Assembly: GCA_009698515.1 (NCBI GenBank)
Contig: WLQA01000008.1
Span: forward strand, 1 to 13,758
Direction: 5' to 3'
Origin: Actinomycetota bacterium
Lineage (GTDB): Bacteria > Actinomycetota > Actinomycetes > Nanopelagicales > Nanopelagicaceae
Length of the DNA: 13,758 nt
A model generated the notes under the pieces. The model saw nothing but the letters and a program-made list of their open reading frames with translations, was not told where the DNA came from and searched no databases. A program made the translations under genes and the position numbers. Shown in pieces: positions 6,660-13,758 of the stretch (within the stretch, counting starts at the first letter, position 1; each line of letters begins with the position of its first letter).

Positions 6660-9600
6660 TTGACGTCCCGACCCAGTTACGGGAGCGGCCAACAAATCTT
6701 GAGCAGTATTAAATCTTTTTCTGCTATTCCAAAAGCTACAGGTTTATACGATCCTGCCTTCGAGCATGATGCATGTGGCGTGGCTATGGTCGCTACATTA
6801 AATAAAATTCCAACTCATGAGATTGTTTCAAAAGGATTAACTGCGCTACGAAATCTAGAACATCGCGGAGCATCTGGTGCTGAACCAGACAGTGGGGATG
6901 GTGCCGGAATCCTAATTTGCTTGCCAGATAAGTTTTATCGATCTGTTGTGGATTTCTCACTTCCACCAGTTAGCAAGTATGCAACCGGTATTTTATTTTT
7001 AGAGAAGAATTGGAAAAATTCAGACTTAACAAAACAAATTGAGGTTATAGCCAAAGAAGAAGGTGTACGAATTCTCGGTTGGCGTACGGTACCGACCGAT
7101 GCTAAATCACTTGGCAAAACCGCTATTTCAGTAATGCCAGAGTTTGAACAAATATTTATTGCCGGTGAAAATAATGAATCAGATCTGGATTTAGATCGAA
7201 TCGCATTTTGTTTCCGAAAACGAGTTGAACATCTACTCTCAATTTATGTGCCATCTCTTTCATCGCGCACAATTGTTTACAAAGGCATGCTAACAACAGG
7301 CCAACTTGAAGAGTTCTTTACTGATTTATCCAATCCCTTAGTTGAATCACCGTTGGCATTAGTTCACTCAAGATTTTCGACAAACACATTTCCATCCTGG
7401 CCATTAGCTCATCCATATCGATTTATTGCCCATAATGGTGAGATAAACACCGTTAAAGGAAATCGCAATTGGATGCGTGCAAGAGAAACTTTGTTGGAAA
7501 GTGATCTCATTCCTGGAGATATCCAAAGATTATTTCCTATTGTGGATCCGGCAGGAAGTGACTCTGCATCATTTGATGAAGTTTTAGAGCTGCTCTATTT
7601 AGGTGGACGCTCATTGCCGCACTCAATTTTAATGATGATTCCAGAGGCTTGGGAAAATCATGCAACTATGAATCAAACCCGTAAAGATTTTTATGCATTT
7701 CATTCAACTTTAATGGAGCCATGGGATGGTCCGGCATGTGTCACCTTTACTGATGGCAAACAAATTGGCGCAGTGTTAGATAGAAATGGTTTAAGACCTT
7801 CCAGATTTTGGGTAACCGATGATGGATTGGTTGTTCTCGCATCAGAGGCTGGTGTTTTAGATTTTGCCCCTGAATCCATTATTCGCAAAGGTCGACTGCA
7901 ACCTGGACGTATGTTTTTAGTTGATATTGCAGAAGGTCGCATAATTGAAGATGATGAGATCAAAGATTCCTTATCAACTTCAGCTCCTTACAGCGATTGG
8001 TTACATGCTGGCTTAGTTCGACTAAGTGATTTACCTGCCCGCGAACATATTGTTTATCCGCACTCATCTGTTGTTAGAAGACAACGGGCCTTTGGTTATA
8101 CGGAAGAAGAGTTGAGAATAATTATCACGCCGATGGCAAAAAATGGCGCTGAACCACTTGGTTCGATGGGAACAGATACACCAATTGCAGCACTCTCTGA
8201 AAAACCTAGATTGCTATTTGATTACTTTGCACAATTATTTGCCCAAGTAACTAATCCACCATTAGATGCAATCAGAGAAGAGTTAGTAACCTCCTTAGGT
8301 GGCTCTATTGGCCCGGAACATAACTTATTGGATCCTGGCCCGGCTTCATGTCGGCAAATTTCATTGCAATTTCCAGTAATTGATAATGATGAACTTGCCA
8401 AAATTATTCACGTAAATGCTGATGGTGATCATCCAGGATTTACTTCACATATTGTTCGCGGTTTATTTCCAATTTCTGGTGGTGGTGCCGGTTTAGTTAA
8501 TCGAATAGCAGAGATTAGAAGTGAAGTTTCTAAAGCTATTGATGAGGGCGCGCGCATCATTGTGTTATCTGATCGCGATGGCGATGCTGAAAATGCGCCT
8601 ATTCCATCCTTACTTTTAACATCTGCAGTTCATCACCACTTGATTAGAGAGAAAACTCGAACCAAAGTTGGTTTAGTAGTTGAATCTGGTGAGGTTAGAG
8701 AAGTTCATCATGTTGCACTATTAATTGGATTTGGTGCAGCAGCGGTAAATCCATATTTAGCTATGGAGACTGCAGAAGATTTAGTTCGTCAAGGAGTGAT
8801 AACTGGCATTACTCCAGAAAAAGCTGTGCGTAATTTAATTAAATCACTTGGCAAGGGTGTTTTAAAAGTTATGTCAAAGATGGGTGTTTCCACAATTGCT
8901 TCTTATACCGGCGCGCAAATCTTTGAAGCTATCGGACTTTCTCGACAATTAGTAGATGAGTATTTTGTTGGCGCAACCTCTAGATTAGGTGGTGTAGGAA
9001 TTGATGTAATCGCGCAAGAGACTATTCGTCGACATCACATTGCCTACCCACCAGGTGGTGAAGTTCCTGGCAGTAAGAGATTACAAATTGGTGGTGAGTA
9101 CCAATGGCGCCGTGAAGGTGAGCCACATTTATTTAATCCAGAAACAGTATTCAAATTACAGCATGCCACTCGAAATAAGAGATTTGATATTTTCAAGCAA
9201 TACACCAAATCAGTTGATGATCAATCTAAGCACCTGATGACTTTAAGGGGTTTATTTGCATTTAAGAGTGCGGGCCGAAAATCCATTTCAATTGATCAAG
9301 TAGAACCAGCAAGTGAGATATTAAAACGATTTGCTACTGGTGCGATGTCTTATGGATCTATCTCACAAGAAGCCCATGAAACATTAGCTATTGCCATGAA
9401 TCGAATTGGTGGAAAATCTAACACTGGTGAAGGTGGCGAAGACCCGGCAAGAAATATTCCAGATGCAAATGGTGACTCTCGCAAATCTGCCATCAAGCAG
9501 GTTGCAAGTGGCAGATTTGGTGTCACTAGCGAGTACTTAGTTAACGCTCAGGATATTCAAATAAAAATGGCACAAGGAGCAAAACCTGGAGAGGGCGGAC

Positions 9601-11231
9601 AATTACCTGGTAACAAGGTTTATCCATGGATTGCTAAAGTTCGTTATTCAACACCTGGCGTTGGATTAATTTCACCACCTCCGCACCATGACATTTACTC
9701 AATTGAAGATTTAGCACAGTTAATTCATGATTTAAAAAATGCAAATAATCAGGCGCGTATTCATGTAAAGCTTGTTGCTGAGGTTGGAGTGGGCACAGTT
9801 GCTGCTGGTGTAAGTAAAGCTCATGCAGATGTAGTTTTAATTAGCGGACATGATGGCGGAACTGGCGCTTCACCGCTTACCTCCTTAAAACATGCTGGCG
9901 CACCATGGGAGTTAGGTTTAGCGGAAACACAACAAACACTTATGTTAAATGGCTTGCGCGATCGCATCGTTGTGCAAGTAGATGGCCAAATGAAAACTGG
10001 CAGAGATGTTTTAATTGCTGCGCTATTGGGAGCGGAAGAGTTTGGTTTTGCCACTGCACCACTTGTGGTTTCTGGATGCATCATGATGCGGGTATGTCAT
10101 TTAGACACATGTCCGGTAGGAGTAGCAACTCAAAATCCGGAACTGCGTAAGAAATTTAGCGGCAAACCTGAATTTGTTGAAACATTTTTTGAATATATTG
10201 CTGAGGAAGTAAGAGAGTTATTGGCAGAGCTTGGATTTAAAACTTTAGCCGAAGTGATTGGTCAGGTTGAATTACTTGATACTCGCCAAGCGGTTGATCA
10301 CTGGAAGGCATCTGGCTTGGATCTAGCCCCGTTGCTAGTAAAACCACAAGATTCATCATCTCGCTTAAACTCGACAAAACAAGATCACGGCTTGGGTAAC
10401 GCACTTGATAATAAGTTAATTGAATTAGCAAAACCGGCATTAGAAAATGCTCAGCCAGTTCGAATTCAGATGCCAGTGCGAAATGTAAATCGAACTGTTG
10501 GCACAATGTTAGGCGCAGAAATAACTAGGAAGTTTGGTGGCGTTGGATTGCCTACCGACACAGTTGATATCACTTTCCATGGATCTGCTGGACAATCATT
10601 TGGTGCATTTATTCCATCTGGTTTAACACTGAGGTTGTATGGTGACACTAATGATTATGTAGCTAAGGGATTATCTGGTGGCAGGGTAATTGTTCGACCA
10701 GATGAGAAAGCAAAATTGATCTCAAATGAGAATGTAATTGCCGGAAATGTAATTGGATACGGCGCCACATCGGGTGAAATCTTTATTCGGGGAGTAGCTG
10801 GCGAGCGATTCTGTGTTCGAAACTCCGGGGCAACCGCAGTTGTTGAAGGTGTTGGTGATCATGGCTGTGAATACATGACTGGTGGAACTGTCGTTGTATT
10901 GGGCAAAACTGGTAGAAATTTCGCTGCCGGAATGTCGGGTGGACGTGCTTATGTTTTAGATTTGGATCAAAGATTAATCAATCCAGAGATGGTTGATGTT
11001 ATTTCAATACCATCTGATCAAGATCAAATCCTGCAAAAAATAATTGAGCAATTCCAAGTTGATACCGGTTCATTAATCGCAAAAGAGTTGCTATCTAATT
11101 GGCAAGATGCAAAAAATCGTATTTCATTAGTAATGCCTCGAGATTATGCACGCGTACTTGATGTAATGGCAAAAGCACAGCGCGAAGGTTTGCCGGTAGA
11201 TAGCGCAGTCATGGCGGCGATAAATGGCTGA
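6660..11231 (+). CDS. gltB: Glutamate synthase (NADPH) large (alpha) subunit
   Basis: This subunit takes the amide nitrogen of glutamine and transfers it to 2-oxoglutarate, yielding two glutamates, with electrons from GltD. From TTG 6660 it has 1523 aa, the usual size. The class-II amidotransferase nucleophile is C39 in HDACGV, so a 38-residue propeptide must be removed, similar to known GltB enzymes. Domains in order: glutaminase (39 to about 430), central domain (about 480-780), FMN-binding synthase domain (about 870-1240, with [17 protein letters not shown] and [14 protein letters not shown]), and the GXGXG beta-helix (about 1270-1470). The 3Fe-4S cysteines are C1140, C1146 and C1151. The start is uncertain: no ATG or GTG lies between an in-frame TAA at 6648 and the conserved GLYDP. 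TTG 6660 is favoured by the promoter-like hexamer 6 bases upstream; TTG 6699 would give a 25-residue propeptide. The end overlaps gltD by 8 bases. Confidence 0.97.
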   Translation: MTSRPSYGSGQQILSSIKSFSAIPKATGLYDPAFEHDACGVAMVATLNKIPTHEIVSKGLTALRNLEHRGASGAEPDSGDGAGILICLPDKFYRSVVDFSLPPVSKYATGILFLEKNWKNSDLTKQIEVIAKEEGVRILGWRTVPTDAKSLGKTAISVMPEFEQIFIAGENNESDLDLDRIAFCFRKRVEHLLSIYVPSLSSRTIVYKGMLTTGQLEEFFTDLSNPLVESPLALVHSRFSTNTFPSWPLAHPYRFIAHNGEINTVKGNRNWMRARETLLESDLIPGDIQRLFPIVDPAGSDSASFDEVLELLYLGGRSLPHSILMMIPEAWENHATMNQTRKDFYAFHSTLMEPWDGPACVTFTDGKQIGAVLDRNGLRPSRFWVTDDGLVVLASEAGVLDFAPESIIRKGRLQPGRMFLVDIAEGRIIEDDEIKDSLSTSAPYSDWLHAGLVRLSDLPAREHIVYPHSSVVRRQRAFGYTEEELRIIITPMAKNGAEPLGSMGTDTPIAALSEKPRLLFDYFAQLFAQVTNPPLDAIREELVTSLGGSIGPEHNLLDPGPASCRQISLQFPVIDNDELAKIIHVNADGDHPGFTSHIVRGLFPISGGGAGLVNRIAEIRSEVSKAIDEGARIIVLSDRDGDAENAPIPSLLLTSAVHHHLIREKTRTKVGLVVESGEVREVHHVALLIGFGAAAVNPYLAMETAEDLVRQGVITGITPEKAVRNLIKSLGKGVLKVMSKMGVSTIASYTGAQIFEAIGLSRQLVDEYFVGATSRLGGVGIDVIAQETIRRHHIAYPPGGEVPGSKRLQIGGEYQWRREGEPHLFNPETVFKLQHATRNKRFDIFKQYTKSVDDQSKHLMTLRGLFAFKSAGRKSISIDQVEPASEILKRFATGAMSYGSISQEAHETLAIAMNRIGGKSNTGEGGEDPARNIPDANGDSRKSAIKQVASGRFGVTSEYLVNAQDIQIKMAQGAKPGEGGQLPGNKVYPWIAKVRYSTPGVGLISPPPHHDIYSIEDLAQLIHDLKNANNQARIHVKLVAEVGVGTVAAGVSKAHADVVLISGHDGGTGASPLTSLKHAGAPWELGLAETQQTLMLNGLRDRIVVQVDGQMKTGRDVLIAALLGAEEFGFATAPLVVSGCIMMRVCHLDTCPVGVATQNPELRKKFSGKPEFVETFFEYIAEEVRELLAELGFKTLAEVIGQVELLDTRQAVDHWKASGLDLAPLLVKPQDSSSRLNSTKQDHGLGNALDNKLIELAKPALENAQPVRIQMPVRNVNRTVGTMLGAEITRKFGGVGLPTDTVDITFHGSAGQSFGAFIPSGLTLRLYGDTNDYVAKGLSGGRVIVRPDEKAKLISNENVIAGNVIGYGATSGEIFIRGVAGERFCVRNSGATAVVEGVGDHGCEYMTGGTVVVLGKTGRNFAAGMSGGRAYVLDLDQRLINPEMVDVISIPSDQDQILQKIIEQFQVDTGSLIAKELLSNWQDAKNRISLVMPRDYARVLDVMAKAQREGLPVDSAVMAAING

Positions 11232-12678
11232 TCCAAAGGGATTTTTAAATACACCTCGCCAAACACCTAAGCGCCGGCCAGTTGATGTACGTATTAAAGA
11301 TTGGAAAGAGGTTTACGAGGAACAAGCATTTCCAGAGTTACAAAAACAGGCCGGACGTTGCATGGATTGTGGAATTCCTTTCTGTCATCAAGGTTGCCCT
11401 CTCGGAAATCTAATTCCAGAGTGGAATGATCTGATTTGGCGTAATGAAAAAGCTGATGCGATTGATCGACTACATGCTACAAATAATTTTCCAGAGTTCA
11501 CCGGCAGGTTATGTCCGGCGCCATGTGAGACCGCATGTGTAATTGGAATTAATGCTGATGCGGTAACAATTAAACAGGTTGAACTTAGAACTATTGAGGA
11601 AGCATTTCTTGAAAAACGTGTTAAGCCACTGGCACCAGATCGTTTGAGCGGCAAAACGGTCGCGGTAATTGGTTCCGGCCCTGCTGGGTTAGCGGCTGCA
11701 CAACAATTGACTCGAGCAGGTCACACAGTTGCGGTCTATGAAAGAGCAGAGAAGATTGGTGGCTTACTTAGGTACGGCATACCTGAGTTTAAAATGGAAA
11801 AATCCATAGTTGATCGCCGGATATATCAAATGGAGCAAGAGGGAACAAGGTTTCGAACTGGAATTACAGTTGGCAAAGATATAACTGGCGCGCAATTGCG
11901 AAGTAAATATGATGCGGTTGTTTTAGCTATTGGTGCAACCAATTGGCGAGAACTAGATGTGCCAGGCCGAGATGCAATCGGTGTATATCAAGCTATGGAG
12001 TATTTACCTTGGGGCAATAAGCAGGCATTAAATGAGGTTGAAGTTCCGCAAATTAACGCAGCGGGTAAAGATGTGGTAATTCTTGGTGGTGGTGATACCG
12101 GCGCCGATTGCTTGGGAACGGCAATTAGACAAGGCGCTAAATCAGTTACGCAATTAGAAATTATGCCAAGACCAACGGATGAGCGTCCGGCAAATCAACC
12201 TTGGCCAACTTATCCAATGATTTATCGTGTAAGCAGCGCACATGAAGAGGCTGGCGAGCGCGTTTACTCAGTTTCTACCCAAGAGTTTATAAAGGATAAA
12301 GCAGGTAATTTAACTGGCATTAAATTATTAGAAACTGAATTTATAAATGGCAAATTTGAACCAAAGAGTGGTTCTGAAAAAATAATCGCCGCAGATTTAG
12401 TCTTCCTGGCAATGGGCTTTACGGGAGCTGAGCAATCTCCATTATTAAAGCAACTTGAGGTTGAAGTTGATGAACGGGGAAATATCAAACGTGATTCTGA
12501 ATATGCAACAGCAACTGAAGGAGTTTATGTTTGTGGCGATGCAGGTAGAGGTCAATCACTAATTGTTTGGGCGATTGCAGAGGGCAGAAGCGCAGCAGCA
12601 AGTGTTGATACATTCTTGACTGGAAATACACAATTACCATCACCGATTGAACCAACAGCCCGTCCTTTGATGGTTTAG
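11224..12678 (+). CDS. gltD: Glutamate synthase (NADPH) small (beta) subunit
   Basis: GltD oxidises NADPH on FAD and passes electrons through iron-sulfur clusters to GltB. It has 484 aa, normal for the family. The N-terminal cluster domain carries C46 and C49 (CMDCG), C54 and C58 (CHQGCP), and C97, C101 and C105 (CPAPCETAC), which supply the two 4Fe-4S clusters. The FAD dinucleotide fold is [12 protein letters not shown] (148-159). The NADPH fold is [12 protein letters not shown] (285-296). [18 protein letters not shown] (438-455) is the second FAD-binding motif. It starts within the end of gltB (8-base overlap) with only a weak GGCGG upstream, so translational coupling giving balanced subunits is likely. 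Standalone relatives such as the DPD or NfnB subunits share the fold, but adjacency to gltB settles the assignment. Confidence 0.97.
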   Translation: MADPKGFLNTPRQTPKRRPVDVRIKDWKEVYEEQAFPELQKQAGRCMDCGIPFCHQGCPLGNLIPEWNDLIWRNEKADAIDRLHATNNFPEFTGRLCPAPCETACVIGINADAVTIKQVELRTIEEAFLEKRVKPLAPDRLSGKTVAVIGSGPAGLAAAQQLTRAGHTVAVYERAEKIGGLLRYGIPEFKMEKSIVDRRIYQMEQEGTRFRTGITVGKDITGAQLRSKYDAVVLAIGATNWRELDVPGRDAIGVYQAMEYLPWGNKQALNEVEVPQINAAGKDVVILGGGDTGADCLGTAIRQGAKSVTQLEIMPRPTDERPANQPWPTYPMIYRVSSAHEEAGERVYSVSTQEFIKDKAGNLTGIKLLETEFINGKFEPKSGSEKIIAADLVFLAMGFTGAEQSPLLKQLEVEVDERGNIKRDSEYATATEGVYVCGDAGRGQSLIVWAIAEGRSAAASVDTFLTGNTQLPSPIEPTARPLMV

Positions 12679-12697
12679 CGAAGTAATGGATTAAAGT
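12667..12697 (+). promoter_or_regulatory. Candidate leaderless promoter for pyk
   Basis: TAAAGT at 12692-12697 ends 6 bases before the pyk ATG (12704); the hexamer and spacing are identical to those before trpB. TTGATG at 12667-12672, inside the end of gltD, could serve as -35 with a slightly long 19-base spacer. No ribosome site is seen in the 25-base gap. This suggests pyk has its own transcript starting at or next to the ATG, in addition to any readthrough from gltBD. Confidence 0.45.
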
Positions 12698-12703
12698 ACT
12701 CAC

Positions 12704-13758
12704 ATGCGTCGCGCAAAAATTGTTTGCACAATCGGTCCAGCTGTTGAATCAGTTGAGAAGATCGCTGAGTTAGTCGATGCCGGTATGAATATGGCCCGCT
12801 TAAATCTCTCTCATGGTGATTACGCCGAGCATCAAAGTCGAATGGATATGGTGCGTGCGGCTGCTAAAAAAGCTAATAAACCAATAGCGGTACTAGTTGA
12901 TTTACAAGGTCCAAAGATTCGATTGGCTAGATTTGCCGATGGACCGCATGAATTATCTCGCGGTGATATTTTCACAATTACTACCGATGAGATTGAAGGC
13001 TCGAAAGAACGGGTAGGTACTACCTATAAAGGACTGCCTGGTGATTGCAAGCCCGGGGATTACATATTAATTGATGATGGCAAGGTGACTGTTCAGGTAA
13101 GTGAAGTTAAGGGCAATGATGTAATCACAAAGGTAATTCAGCCAGGAATGGTTAGCAACAACAAAGGTTTAAACCTGCCCGGAGTAGCGGTATCTGTTCC
13201 GGCATTATCTGAAAAAGATATTGCGGATTTGCGATGGGGATTAAAGGCTGGCGCAGATTTTATTGCGCTCTCATTTGTTAGAAGCGCAGCTGATATTAAA
13301 GATGTTCACAAAATTATGGATGAAGTTGGCGCCCGTGTGCCAGTAATTGCAAAGATTGAAAAACCCCAAGCGGTGGAGAATTTACAAGAGATAGTTGATG
13401 CATTTGATGGCATCATGGTGGCACGTGGTGATCTAGGTGTTGAGCTTCCGATCGAAGAAGTACCGATGGTGCAAAAGCGATGTGTAACTTTGGCTCGCGA
13501 ATCAGCTAAGCCAGTAATTGTTGCAACGCAAATGTTGGATTCAATGATTTCAAACTCAAGACCCACTCGCGCAGAAGCAACTGACTGCGCTAATGCAGTT
13601 CTAGATGGCGCGGATGCTTTGATGTTATCTGGAGAGACCTCTGTTGGAGATTTTCCAATTGAAACAGTTCAGACCATGGCTAGAATTATTGAACATACCG
13701 AAACCGTGGCATTAGATCAGATTCCACCTCTTAAACACTCACCAGCAACAAAGGGTGG
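12704..13758 (+). CDS. pyk: Pyruvate kinase, N-terminal part (partial at right edge)
   Basis: Pyruvate kinase transfers the phosphate of phosphoenolpyruvate to ADP, giving pyruvate and ATP, the last step of glycolysis. The frame is open from ATG 12704 to the window end, with 351 codons present. That covers the A barrel and the inserted B domain (about residues 71-167), while most of the C-terminal regulatory domain is outside. Motifs: RRAKIVCTIGPA at the N-terminus, NMARLNLSHG (R32, substrate arginine), LVDLQGPKIR (64-73), IAKIEKP (K217 and metal ligand E219), VARGDLGVE (D243), ATQMLDSM (T275) and MLSGETSVGDFP (307-318). K and E in AKIE are the proton-shuttling lysine and Mg ligand of the family. 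The start is firm because the family N-terminus begins at residue 2. Adjacency to gltBD is common in Actinobacteria. Allosteric properties cannot be judged without the C-domain. Confidence 0.97.
   Translation, partial: MRRAKIVCTIGPAVESVEKIAELVDAGMNMARLNLSHGDYAEHQSRMDMVRAAAKKANKPIAVLVDLQGPKIRLARFADGPHELSRGDIFTITTDEIEGSKERVGTTYKGLPGDCKPGDYILIDDGKVTVQVSEVKGNDVITKVIQPGMVSNNKGLNLPGVAVSVPALSEKDIADLRWGLKAGADFIALSFVRSAADIKDVHKIMDEVGARVPVIAKIEKPQAVENLQEIVDAFDGIMVARGDLGVELPIEEVPMVQKRCVTLARESAKPVIVATQMLDSMISNSRPTRAEATDCANAVLDGADALMLSGETSVGDFPIETVQTMARIIEHTETVALDQIPPLKHSPATKG

Noticed and set aside
9821..10084. Antisense open frame of 87 codons opposite gltB
   Set aside because: It lies entirely within the conserved FMN domain of gltB, has no ribosome site or recognisable protein pattern, and is a by-product of codon bias.
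11388..11654. Antisense open frame of 88 codons opposite gltD
   Set aside because: It overlaps the cysteine-rich cluster domain of gltD on the other strand, with no sign of an independent product.
13306..13566. Antisense open frame of 86 codons opposite pyk
   Set aside because: It lies wholly over the highly conserved pyruvate kinase catalytic core, which runs in the + direction.

Overview
The window looks like a stretch of chromosomal core genome from a small, streamlined, AT-rich actinobacterium. The gene order trpE - small membrane gene - trpC - trpB - trpA - (MauE/DoxX, DsbA-like) - lgt - ... - gltB - gltD - pyk is the order familiar from Actinobacteria. The AT-rich codon usage, almost absent intergenic DNA and repeated start/stop overlaps suggest the freshwater acI group (Nanopelagicales). 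That placement is inferred from gene order and composition, not from a phylogeny. All genes are on the + strand. No RNA genes, mobile elements, repeats or CRISPR arrays are visible, and no gene-free stretch exceeds 60 bases.

Positions 1-3900 hold the tryptophan block: the C-terminal part of trpE (cut by the left edge), a 51-codon single-pass membrane protein gene, trpC, trpB and trpA. There is no trpF between trpC and trpB. In Actinobacteria the bifunctional HisA/PriA enzyme usually covers that step. Positions 3890-5883 form an envelope block: a four-helix MauE/DoxX-type protein with a CxC motif, a membrane-anchored DsbA-like thioredoxin with CPIC, and prolipoprotein diacylglyceryl transferase (Lgt). 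Positions 5893-6600 encode a VIT/CCC1-type Fe/Mn transporter. Positions 6660-12678 encode both subunits of NADPH-dependent glutamate synthase (GOGAT), overlapping by 8 bases. Positions 12704 to the right edge encode the first 351 codons of pyruvate kinase.

The genes link amino-acid nitrogen (GOGAT glutamate), aromatic amino-acid synthesis, lower glycolysis (Pyk) and secreted-protein maturation (thiol oxidation, lipoprotein lipidation).

No radically new system is evident, but three things deserve a second look. First, lgt appears to start at a non-canonical ATT codon (5053), 7 bases after a near-perfect GGAGGAG ribosome site; the next usable start would delete the first membrane helix and a conserved tyrosine. 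Second, trpB, gltB and pyk have no ribosome site but share a TANNNT hexamer exactly 6 bases before the start codon (VIT possibly too). This is the geometry of leaderless actinobacterial promoters, and gltB would be a leaderless TTG start. Third, the unassigned 51-aa membrane protein sits between trpE and trpC.
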